From NCBI RefSeq assembly GCF_024868665.1, contig NC_079890.1, positions 32,254,671-32,318,670 of the forward strand: DNA of 64,000 nucleotides, given 5' to 3'. Position numbers and translations under genes: made by a program. Numbering within the stretch: position 1 is the first letter of the stretch; each line of letters opens with the position of its first letter. Below, one piece after another: positions 23,701 through 32,255 of the stretch. The notes beneath the pieces were generated by a model. The model did no database searches. It was not told the DNA's origin and was given only the letters and a program-made list of their open reading frames with translations. The DNA is from Triplophysa rosa. Lineage: Eukaryota; Chordata; Actinopteri; Cypriniformes; Nemacheilidae.

Positions 23701-26279
23701 AAAGCATCCACTTTTCCTATTTAACAGATAAACAGGACATGCAGAGAACATTTGCTTGTGTTTGAGTGATTAAACAGCAGAACAATTTCTGAAGAAATCT
23801 TGTGTGGTGCCTTCCAATCTAAAATTTGCCATCATGATAAATGTTTAAAGTGGGTGGTTGCCAGGTCATTGTTAGATAATTGTTCTTAGGATTTTTTTGA
23901 CTGCTCATTGGCCCATGTCTCTTCGATAATTTCTTCCCTAGATGTGGTTCGGGTCTTTCCTTCACTAAATTTGAATTACATTTTATCTACTGGTTTATTC
24001 GCCAAGTAAATAATTTAAAGGTCCAGTGTATGAAATTTAGCAGCATCTAGTGGTGAGGTTGCGAATTGCAAACAACGGCTCACTCCACCCCTCCCTTTCC
24101 AAGCACTATGGCGGCTGACACAGGGCTAAGATGTCGTCACATTTCCCCTTCTTTGCCAAAGGAGATAACATATTTACAAAACGCACTATGTGGAGCAGTT
24201 TGTCCGTTTAGGGCTACTATAGAAACAACATGGCAAATTCTATATGTATATAGAAATAGCTCATTCTAAGGTACTAAAAATATAACGCTTCATTATGTAA
24301 GGTCTTTAAACTGTACATCTGTGAAGACATAGTTATGTATATTGTGTTGCATTTCTGTCAATAGATCCTCCAAAAAATTACACACAGCACCTATATGATT
24401 GCATGAAAAGGTCTAAAAAGCACAGCTAGCTTTCCATAACAAAGCCCAGAATTTGAGAAACGTGTGCATTGAGATCCAAAAATACTGGGTTATTTTTAAT
24501 CCAGCACTGGGGCAAAAAGGGACAAATGCAACCATTCGGAATCGGTTATAAATTAACCTATGTTGGGTTGTTTCAACCCAAAATGCTGGGTTACTTTAAC
24601 CCAGCGTTTCTCAAAGTGTGGGGCGGCCCTACTGGTGGGGAATAGAGACATGAAATGTGGGGTGCGACACACAGGAGGAAATTTGGTCATTTTTATTACA
24701 GTAATTCCTTTATTTATTGACCACACACTGAAAACATGTATTTACATTTATTCATTTGGCAGACGATTTTATCCAAAGCGACTTACAAGTAGGAAAGCAG
24801 TACCGTTAGTTTACAAGGCCATGCTACTTGGAGGATAAAACAAAACGACAAATGTAAGCCTTACATAAAACAACATCAGACTGCGAAAAAAATGTCGCAT
24901 GGAACCATAGTAGCCTTCGAGAATGATTTAACGTCGGAATGTTAATTGAAGCGGCACAAAAGCGTTAATGTGGAGAGGCGGTTGGCGGTAGCGGGTATAA
25001 ACGTAAGCAATGGATTGTGGTTGGGCGATGTTTACCAAATTAGCATCGGACGGTGGCTACAGTGAAATATCGCGATAGACGATGACGTCGCCCTGCAGCG
25101 TTTTAAAGTGAGGCGCGGCACGAGCTTGGCGGAGACACCTCTTTATACAGCGCGAGCCGAGCAATTATCAATTAAGGCATCTGTACAGCGCGATCTTCAC
25201 AGTTATAAAGTGAGGCTTGATTGTATTCTTATTCTGATGTTATATTCATTAAAATAGTTGAGGCGCGTCTCCTTTATACAACGCGAGCTGCGCAGACACG
25301 CGTCTTCTTATAGTTATGCTGGGTTCACACTGAACGAGAACATTTGTTGGACTCACGATGCCAGCTCAACATCGTCATGTCTATCAGCCATGTTTATTAC
25401 CATTTTGTTGGGGCGATTGGGGACAGGTGGGGCTCGGAACCCTTCCCTACCTCCAAAGTGGGGAATGGCAGAAAAAGTTTAGAAACACTGCTTTAACCAA
25501 TTGATGGGTCAAATCCAATAATTTTCTAGGTTAATTTAACCCAACAGCTGGGTTTGCCCCTTTTTGAACAAACGCTGGGTTAAAAGTAAGTTAATGCACT
25601 GTACTTTAATGCTTGATTCTTGATCGAATCTCTAAGCTGGGTTATAGCAATGCATGTTTACCAAATTTCTAGGTAAAGAAAGGCTCTTCTCATTGTTTTT
25701 GGCACTGGAATAATTTTAATTATCCACAAGTGCATACAGATCGTTTAGAAATGTCCTCAGCTTTTTATAATTTATATGTAAATTTAGATACTCTAAATGT
25801 TATTTACTTTTTTAAACCTAAGATGCATATTTCAATATATTTATGCATGACATTTGCATAATGCTTGGAGGTTATTACAAATCCTTTACATTTAGAAATG
25901 GAACTCCACCCCCTTGAAATTCATTCCCCAGACTGCTCACTTCTAGCCCTGTCTCCCAAAAACAATGATACTCATGGCAAAGAAAGTATTCTAGAACATT
26001 TCTGCATTTTATTTCATTATTAAATGAACAATAATGAACATGAGTTCCTCCTCTACAGCTCTTATTATAAGATATACTTTGCACAAACAATTATCTGGTG
26101 ATCAGCAACAGTGAATATATTTTCAATATAATCACATAAAAGCGCATGTTATGTAAGGCAGGGTAAGTCACGACTTGCCTTAACTGCGAAATGTGCGTGT
26201 CGTCGTCCTTTGAGGGATCTGACTGATCGTGAGGTGTCACAAGCCCCACATCTTCAGCCTGATCCTGTTGATCGCTCAT
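13536..26279 (-). CDS. gramd2a: GRAMD2A, GRAM domain-containing membrane-contact protein, complete
   Basis: Mammalian GRAMD2A sits in the endoplasmic reticulum and its GRAM domain binds plasma-membrane phosphoinositide at ER-plasma membrane contact sites. Ten exons join in phase to 954 nt (317 residues plus stop): 26179-26279, 20148-20205, 18894-18966, 18441-18544, 17301-17399, 16037-16108, 15850-15912, 15487-15664, 14052-14145 and 13536-13647. The GRAM domain spans about residues 57-165, with YNAQYHKLFQSVP, DILLQGRLYISRNWLCFYAN, FGKDIKV and FVSLLSRDSVYDVL. A single C-terminal transmembrane helix lies at about 274-294, followed by SLEQQL. Human GRAMD2A is slightly longer (about 350 residues). 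Exon 1 ends at a GC donor; all other introns are GT-AG. The N-terminal exon is acidic and poorly conserved, so its start is the least certain part. Teleosts often have two copies and I cannot say which this is. Confidence 0.92.
14052..14145 (-). CDS. gramd2a: gramd2a coding exon 9, start of transmembrane helix
   Basis: Acceptor AATGTAG|AGCAAG, donor ATGTT|GTGAGT. It ends in GQMEYQLLKFFIM, entering the membrane helix as in mammalian GRAMD2A (LWDYRLLKVFFV). Codons are split on both sides and join in phase. Confidence 0.87.
14724..14756. repeat. (AC)n microsatellite
   Basis: A pure AC dinucleotide run in gramd2a intron 8-9, opening ACACAC and ending before TGAGAGAACC. Confidence 0.95.
15248..15274. 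repeat. (CT)n microsatellite
   Basis: A pure CT run in gramd2a intron 8-9. Similar short CT runs occur at 19229-19246 and 43876-43896. Confidence 0.95.
15487..15664 (-). CDS. gramd2a: gramd2a coding exon 8
   Basis: Acceptor GGTACAG|GATGAG, donor GGAGG|GTGAGT. The linker exon includes a short Pro/Val/Phe repeat (EFPVPEVFPVQEEFP), then LKWRRKSSAVSVSSSLPD, which matches the mammalian MKWRK...SRSLSLPDN segment. Confidence 0.88.
15850..15912 (-). CDS. gramd2a: gramd2a coding exon 7
   Basis: A phase-0 exon of 63 nt between CTACAG|GTCAAT and TCTCTG|GTAGGT. It encodes NGKKILSLKQYMEEP, part of the linker after the GRAM domain. Confidence 0.85.
16037..16108 (-). CDS. gramd2a: gramd2a coding exon 6
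   Basis: A phase-0 exon of 72 nt between TTCACAG|TATGTG and CTCCAG|GTGAGA. It encodes YVFVSLLSRDSVYDVLRC and ICTHLQ, closing the GRAM domain. Confidence 0.93.
16893..16990. mobile_element. Left half of the AAAGGGATAGTTCACCC MITE family
   Basis: It reads AAAGGGGTAGTAGTTCACCC, then CATCATTTATTCATCCTCATG. This is the left end of a MITE seen repeatedly in this window and common in cyprinids (Angel-like, by recollection). The right half is absent. It lies in gramd2a intron 5-6. Confidence 0.65.
17301..17399 (-). CDS. gramd2a: gramd2a coding exon 5
   Basis: A phase-0 exon of 99 nt between TCTCAG|GTGGCC and CAGAAG|GTGAGT. It encodes VAIPVASVRLVKKHKTAG and PNGLAITTDSSQK, matching the IPVVSVQMIKKHK segment of the mammalian protein. 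Confidence 0.92.
17980..18300 (-). repeat. Fragment of the repeat family also at 26935 and 52430
   Basis: GCAACATAAACAAACGTTAT here is the reverse complement of the motif near 27325 and 52825, followed by AACTTCCGG and a TAATATTAATATA-rich tail as in the other copies. It is inverted relative to them and lies in gramd2a intron 4-5. Confidence 0.5.
18441..18544 (-). CDS. gramd2a: gramd2a coding exon 4, GRAM domain core
   Basis: Acceptor CCTTTAG|TGTATT, donor ATCAAG|GTGAGC. It encodes CALLRDILLQGRLYISRNWL and FGKDIK, the diagnostic core of GRAM domains. The Val codon is split with exon 3. Confidence 0.93.
18894..18966 (-). CDS. gramd2a: gramd2a coding exon 3, GRAM domain start
   Basis: Acceptor TTCTCAG|ACCGTC, donor GAAAG|GTCAGT. 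It encodes SKYNAQYHKLFQSVPKEEIL, the conserved N-terminal edge of the GRAM domain. Confidence 0.92.
19396..19637. mobile_element. MITE, copy 1 of a two-copy family
   Basis: Terminal inverted repeats GCCCCGGTTTCACAGACAAG and CTTGTCTATGAAACCGGGCC. It is colinear along its whole length with 28028-28265, sharing for example CAGTGCCATTGTTTTGTCTC. The flanking TAT/TAT may be a 3-bp target duplication. It lies in gramd2a intron 2-3. Confidence 0.85.
20148..20205 (-). CDS. gramd2a: gramd2a coding exon 2
   Basis: Acceptor GTCACAG|GTTACA, donor GGATCT|GTAAGT. It encodes LQLEDDLSYEDVKKCYRGS, aligning with the KGEEIKKC segment just before the GRAM domain in mammalian GRAMD2A. Confidence 0.85.
20262..20465. 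mobile_element. MITE with GTAC-rich ends and a telomere-like core
   Basis: Left end AATTCGTAACTATTTTAC with GCTAATTCGTAC. The right part, CGTACGAATGAATATAAATT then CTCGTAAAA, is an imperfect inverse. The centre holds CCCCTAACCCCTAACCCT and similar units, resembling degenerate telomere repeats. Confidence 0.55.
21639..22798. mobile_element. hAT-type element with perfect 8-bp target duplication
   Basis: It starts CATAGGCGTAATTTG and ends CAAAGTTACGCCACTG, imperfect inverted repeats. ACTGTATT flanks both sides (21631-21638 and 22799-22806). Internal TTTGTCCCCACCA motifs are mirrored at both ends. No transposase frame is left. It lies in gramd2a intron 1-2. Confidence 0.8.
22548..22632 (-). repeat. 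tRNA-derived SINE-like head inside the hAT element
   Basis: On the minus strand an A-box-like GGCTTCAGTGG is followed about 60 bases later by an exact B box, GGTTCGAATCC. Together they form a pol III type-2 promoter layout. The presumed T-stem does not pair well and the A-to-B distance is long, so this is not a functional tRNA gene. Confidence 0.4.
24015..24370. mobile_element. MITE family with GGTGAGGTTGCGAATTG
   Basis: TTAAAGGTCCAGTGTATG then GTGGTGAGGTTGCGAATTG, and further in TTTGCCAAAGGAGATAACA. The reverse complements of these motifs occur in the same order at 51258-51980, defining one family. Confidence 0.6.
24483..25590. mobile_element. CTGGGTT-type MITE split by a hAT element
   Basis: The left part (ACTGGGTTATTTTTAATCCAG) and right part (AACGCTGGGTTAAAAGT) form inverted ends. 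A relative sits at 37755-37853. The continuity is broken at 24602-25490 by a hAT insertion. Confidence 0.6.
24602..25490. mobile_element. hAT-type element with perfect 8-bp target duplication
   Basis: Ends CAGCGTTTCTCAAA and TTTAGAAACACTG. CTTTAACC is duplicated at 24594-24601 and 25491-25498. Inside is the fish repeat motif TTTACATTTATTCATTTGGC near 24741. No transposase is recognisable. It lies in gramd2a intron 1-2. Confidence 0.82.
26179..26279 (-). CDS. gramd2a: gramd2a coding exon 1 (GC donor)
   Basis: It starts at the ATG at 26277-26279 and encodes 33 acidic, Gln/Asp-rich residues plus two bases. The exon leaves phase 2, exactly the phase needed by exon 2, only if it ends at TTAAG|GCAAGT. 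That is a GC-type donor with full consensus. The assignment rests on phase, the donor sequence and the start codon, not on protein similarity. Confidence 0.7.
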
Positions 26280-26934
26280 GGTCTTAGGCCTGCGCACACA
26301 CAAACACACACAGACGTAACACGTCTCTAATGAGCAAACACAAACAATGCAGATATAGCCGTTTCCCTCAGCAGAGAGCATGTGCTATTTCTGGGCTACA
26401 ATTAAAAAGGTGTGATGAATGGACATATGGTGGTGCTGTGAGCACAGCAATGCTATCACCATTAACACGGGCACTTGCTCTGGCCTATTTCTTCCTTGTT
26501 ATCTTTAATTAGGAAACTTCATTAGGATGGAGTCTGCGTCATCTCTGTGAGCTCTGACAGACATCACCCTGTCGTTGAAGGTCACACGAGCTGATCTGCT
26601 GCTTAATGCACACCAGAGACTCTGCAGTACATGCGAGGCAGTGCATACGCGATGTATCTTGAAAGCGCCTACTTTGCAGTTATTCAGCCTTGTGCTAATG
26701 TACCTACAGGACAGAAATCAGAGTCGGTGTAGAGTGCAAGTTATACAAATCTACCAAAACCAGTGCTTTAGCATGGCAAACGTTAAGAGAATTTTATAAA
26801 ACATTCATTAGGAATGAAGTGGCAATCCATCCAATTTTCTGATTTATTTGAACCAGTTCCATTAAACATTTTTTTTTACCGAAAAATGGCAAAAAGGAAA
26901 AAAAACCTTATAGACCATTTCAGCGGACACGCAC

Positions 26935-27400
26935 CTCGACTGCAGTTAACTTCCGGTCTGTGTTTGGCTAGTTCCTAATATATCATTGTTTATATTTTAA
27001 TATCGTTTAATATTAATTTAATTTATATTATTATTTTATTGTATAATAATTGTTTTAAATAAACGATTTGTTTAATTTTGTTGTATGTTAATTAAATAAC
27101 AATTTGTTGAATGGGCCCGTAGTTTTGACGCATTTGAAGAAACCGTATGGGACATTGAGCGGTTGAGCTTGGTATTGCAGTCTAAACTCAAAATATTGCA
27201 GAGGCAAGTTTGGCCAAGTAAAGTTTCTTCTCGGTTTGTTTTGCTTTTTTTCAGAAATAATCTACAGGCACTATTATTTGTGAATGTGTACTGGAAGTTA
27301 AGTGCAGTCCATGAACGCGTGCTTGCGCAGTAACGTTTGTTTATTTTGTCACTTTGAAACTGTCTATAGCTCTGACCTGCAATTTCATATAAACAGTCAT
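26935..27400 (+). repeat. Dispersed repeat, copy related to 52430-52880
   Basis: The two copies share, in order, TATTGTATAATAATTGT, ATTTGTTGAATGGG, GAGGCAAGTTT, AGAAATAATCTACAGG, TGTACTGGAAGTTA and TTTGAAACTGTCTATA. No coding capacity is seen. It is probably a non-autonomous DNA element. Confidence 0.7.
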
Positions 27401-27404
27401 TTTA

Positions 27405-28027
27405 GGAAATAAAGGGAAAGTTTCCCCCCAAATAAAAATTGTCCTGATTGAAGCCGCGGTCACACTTGACTTTTCGTTTCATTGACTTCCATTCATACGC
27501 ATGCGAATGTGTCAGACTGGAAACGCAAGCCCGTCTGACGATATTTCGCTGCATAGCAAAGTTCAAGTTTGGTGAACTGAGACCAACAGAAGATCAAAAC
27601 GTCACAGCGTGACCTCTCGATAAAGAAATGTAAAAGGAGGAATCGCTCCCCCCCCCATTTTTCATAGTACCGTCCGAATAAATTTCGCATGTTAAAAGTC
27701 TAGTCTGACCGCAGAATTACACCCCCTTGAGTTGTAACAAATCTGTATGAATTTCTTTGTTCTGGTGAACACGGTGAAATATATTTGTAAGAATGCTTGT
27801 AACCAAACAGCTTTTGGCCATGATTGACTGCCATAGTCTAGGAATAATTACAATGGTAGTCAAAAGTGCCCCAGAGGTAGTCAATGGTGGCCAAGAACAG
27901 TTTGGTTACAAGCATTCTTCCAAATATCTTTCTCTGTGTTCATCAGAACAACAAAATTTATACAGATTTGGAACAACTTGAGGGTGAGTAAATGAAGACA
28001 TTTTTTATTTTTAAAGTGTTACTTTAA
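27405..28027. mobile_element. AAAGGGATAGTTCACCC-family MITE with an inserted MITE
   Basis: The right half has GGTTACAAGCATTCTTCCAA, GATTTGGAACAACTTGAGGG and TGAGTAAATGAAGAC, typical of the family. The left half is interrupted at 27452-27715. Confidence 0.6.
27452..27715. mobile_element. Nested MITE with GCGGTCACAC ends
   Basis: The left end GCCGCGGTCACACTTGAC is mirrored by GTCTAGTCTGACCGC at the right. About 264 bp, no coding sequence. Confidence 0.55.
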
Positions 28028-28265
28028 GCCCCGGTTTCACAGACAAGGTTTAAGGCTAGTCGCAGACTTAAAGTAATTTTGAGCTGTTTTAACTGAAAAT
28101 ATCTTGCCCTGACATATCTTAAAATACATCAGTGCCATTGTTTTGTCTCAAGATGCACATCGGTAATGTTGTTTCTAAGGCATTTTAATAAAAGCGACTT
28201 AAATAGCCTAAATTAACTAAGGCATAGTCCTGACTTAGGCGAAGTCTCGTCTGTGAAACCGGGCC
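28028..28265. mobile_element. MITE, copy 2 of a two-copy family
   Basis: Colinear with 19396-19637, with ends GCCCCGGTTTCACAGACAAG and GTCTGTGAAACCGGGCC. It is flanked on both sides by TTAA. Confidence 0.85.
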
Positions 28266-31200
28266 TTAATGGCATTACTTGAGCTTCAGTTTGGAAACTT
28301 TCAAATTTTGCACATATTATGCACATAATACTGCATATTATTCACAATTACACAACACACATCAACAACATGTCACAATAACAAATAATGGCTCATACAA
28401 GAACACAAAGTAGTTCTTTTTTAAGTCTTTCTGTGTCTAAAAATGGACAGATAATAAACCATCGTGAATGTTGAGAGTTCATCAGGACCTTATCCTCTAT
28501 CCTTTCCTCTATTTAGAGTGCAGACAAGCAACACAGTCACAGGATAACTGCTAATCCATTTAACCAAATCAACTTTAGCTCTGCAGTAACAACAGTGTCT
28601 CTTAAAGACACACTGCCATTTCTCTGCTGCTTGGCAACACCATTGATGTCACAATTGGCACACATTATTGGGCACAAAGCATGACTGCTTATGTTGCGTC
28701 TTTAATAAAACAAGTTTAAGAGATGAAATTGGGGTTAGTAGGAACTAAAAGCCAAAAAATCGAAATGTCTAGCATCCTTCAGACAACCAGTCAATGGTCA
28801 GGTCAAAACTAATTATATGGGTGGTCAACATCAACCAACGGCAGACATTACTTAAACACAAAAACAAAAATAAAGAGATAAATGAGGATATTTGACACGA
28901 ATGCATTTTAATGTCTGAATATCTGGAATTTGGGTGTATTGTGTGCATAGCTTTCTAGTACAACAACACATACTGTATGATATGTGATGTCATAAATGGT
29001 TAATGTCAGTGGTTTACAGTGAACAATGAAAACGGGTTGCCTGTATTTGTGTTAAGATGCCTCAAGGGGCTCACAGCAATAAATGTGAAGCAGCTGTACT
29101 GCAGGAGGCTAATAGACCCATTCTCATGAAACATCTGCAGGCTGTATCTTCACCCCAGGCGTTTGACAAAGCTCTTTTCTGATAAATACTTTGCAAGCCA
29201 TTCACACACCATTATGCATTTTATTGTATTAACATTCACACTGTTTTGCGGGGGCACAATGCAGGTGTGCTTGTTTTGCTAACACCTGTGTAATGGGTAT
29301 ACACTGTCAGTAATACTCAGGCCTTTGGGGAATCAGATGAGTAAAGACAAATTTGTAAACAAGAACTGCCAGGAAATTCTTTGTTTCATTTTGACACCTT
29401 TGAAAAACACCTGACCACCCTAGTCATCACTATACTGCGTTTTTTGCAACTAAAGCCATAATTAAATATTACGGGATCTCACTGAGATAGGGGTAGGCCT
29501 ACATACTACTACATAATACATATTGTGTATTAACAAATAATACATACTATTAATTACTGCAGTATTTAGATACTACTTCTAAGGTTGAGGTGAAAATATG
29601 GTACCTTAAGGTATAATCTGTTACATTGTAATGTAAGTATAAATTAATGTAAATACTTATAATAACTTACTTTTTGAATGACCTACATTAGTAGTCTTGA
29701 ATATAGGCCTATACGTATGTCGTTTCAATAAAATAAATAAAATGGAAATATGGCAACAACTTTAATAAGCAATAAAACATATACTGTAAGGATGATAATC
29801 ACAAACAATTCTTTCGCCAAGTAATGTAGTCCCCAATAAGATGTCAGCCTACATTTATTACCATCCGTTTTATAATTAAGTAATTATTTTACATGTCAGT
29901 TTAAAACGTAGGCCTAAAAACCATTCGTGAACAACTCGACAGAATCATCAATCAGTTAATAAAATGGATGGATCAAAATTGAATCAACAAATTAAAACAA
30001 ATGAAACTAAATCAAAAAATTAATTAATCGCTTAAAATAATCACTCACGTCTTATCTTTGAGATGTTTATAAACACCATAGACCTAACTGTCTCGTCATC
30101 TGGTTTGAGAAAATGATATCCTACATACCTGACGCATACCTCGCGTCCCACAGAGATGTGTCAGAGTAGATAAAGGTACTATTTATGGCAGTGTGAAAAA
30201 ATAGCCAACGCTCATAAATGTCCTATTTATTGAGATTTAGCGAATGTAAACGGCCCTCAGTGTGAGAGAAGCCTTACGTATACGTTGCGTCAGGAGCTTT
30301 AGAGGAGTTAGTGGATCAGTGCGGTTAGCGAACTCTCCCTGGATTTATTCTTCAGTATAAACGCACACACGTTTAACATATAGATTGTATTTTTACAGGA
30401 TTATTTCACTTAAATTCAGTAAACTTCCACATTACATTATACTGTAATTCTCAACGAGTACGTTTTGATATGGGTATGGGTATTGTGTCTAAAATCTAAA
30501 GAAAAATCTGACTTGGCTATAAGCAGGCTACGCTACAGTATTGTATTAAATAGGTTAACATTTTAATTTTTAAATTATGTATTATGTTGACAATTAATAC
30601 AAATACATAATGTAATTATTGATGCAATTAGTTATACATTAATAAACCATATGATTAATAATATGTCTATTGTTAAAAGCTTTAAACAAAAATATATAAT
30701 GTAGAAACGTAATATATAGTATTATCACATGAATTATAGAGTATTCTAGTATTCTTTAACTATAGTAAGTTAATAAACTGTATCACTGTAGTATACATCA
30801 ATATTTACTTGGGTTCAAAAGCACTATCTAGGAATTTCACAACAGTTTACTGTAGTAGGCTACGCCACAGTATTTTTTCATGCGAGTTACTACCTTTATT
30901 GGAATTTAAAAAGCAAAATTTTGATATTCTGTAATTTCCACAAAGCACACAACACCGAGGCAGGGGTTTTGTAGCCTCACCGGTCACGGGTGCGACAGGT
31001 CCGGGCGTTGTGACCACTAGGGCGTCTCTGTGGCTTGGGCCCCTCCGCTGAAGGAGCCTCAGAACTGGCAGCATATATAGTGCATCCCATGAAACCCTAG
31101 ATGTCCACTGCAGCCCTGGTAAACAGTAAGAGAAAAACAGTACTTCCATGCCAGTTAGCAGACCTTGCAGGATATCAGGGGAGAAAATCATAGCCTCAGC

Positions 31201-31818
31201 ATCTCCCTCTTTCCCTCCCCTCCTACTTCTCCTCCCACATCAGAAATAATCAGATTATACATTTACACTCCACAAAATCATCCTCGCATAATCTGCCGCT
31301 GCATCACGCTGCACACAAAAAGTACCTTTTGTCAGGGACAGAAAGCACTTTACACTTGCTGAAAGAGCTTTAGAGCTCCCATTGTCCAAATTATCAGAGA
31401 CAATTTTCCTTTCCAAAATGTTATTGTCATATGACTTTCCAACTCTATTAGAGCAACAAAAAAGTATGTGCTACAATTCCAAGGATTTGGAATTTTATGT
31501 ATCTTCCGACAGTGAAGCACTTGTAATATTTCTAGCAATTTTTGAGCCTGGGAATGTAAGGGAATTTCAAAACTGAAAATAAACTAAAACATTTAATGGG
31601 CTAGAATTATATATTTTTTGAGTGTGGTCTCTACATGAAGAATAATAACAACTAATTTAGTAACCACACTATATTAAAAAAAGCATAGAGGTTTACATCA
31701 AAATGTGATGTTATGTCACACAAATTTGTACAGAATAAATGCAATTTCTAGCCACAAAAACCGAGGGAGGGAGTGTCCTCTAGTGGTTACTAATCATACA
31801 ACAGGAACAAGTATAATC
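28266..31818. other. Intergenic between gramd2a and znf609, no gene recognised
   Basis: Mostly AT-rich. The 30950-31120 segment is locally GC-rich (CGGTCACGGGTGCGACAGG), but no reading frame there looks coding. I see no RNA gene or conserved promoter. Confidence 0.35.
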
Positions 31819-32070
31819 TTAAAGGGATAGTTTACCCAAAAATGAGAATTCTATCATCATTTACTCTCCCTCATCCCATATTGACTCCCATTGTGTTTAT
31901 TTTCCCCACTATGGCAGTAAATGGGGAATGAGATCTGTTTGGTTACTGACATTCTTCCAAATATCTTCCTTTGGGTTTAGCATAACAAAGACATGTATAC
32001 AGGTTTGGAACAACCCGAGGGTCAGTAAATGATGACAGAATTTTCATTTCTGGGCAAACTATCCCTTTAA
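31819..32070. mobile_element. Complete AAAGGGATAGTTCACCC-family MITE
   Basis: It begins TTAAAGGGATAGTTTACCC and ends GGGCAAACTATCCCTTTAA, inverted termini, with the internal landmarks TCATCATTTACTCTCCCTCA and GGTCAGTAAATGATGACAGA. It is the cleanest copy in the window and lies about 180 bp beyond the znf609 polyadenylation signal. Confidence 0.85.
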
Positions 32071-32249
32071 GAGCAACCAGAAAACACATTTGTAACCTTT
32101 AAGTAGTTTAGTTTTTATATCCCTTGTCATTGTATAAATTAAATTACCGTTTAATTGCAATACCAATACCACAGTCACCAGTTTAATTCATACGTGAACA
32201 GAAGAAAGAAAAGCCACACAAGGACATGTGTGATTGTCTCATAAAAAGA

Positions 32250-32255
32250 TTTATT
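32250..32255 (-). terminator. znf609: Polyadenylation signal of znf609 (candidate)
   Basis: TTTATT on the plus strand is AATAAA on the coding strand. It sits at the end of a repeat-free stretch that continues from the znf609 stop codon, just before a MITE, which suits a 3' UTR end near 32230. Confidence 0.5.
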
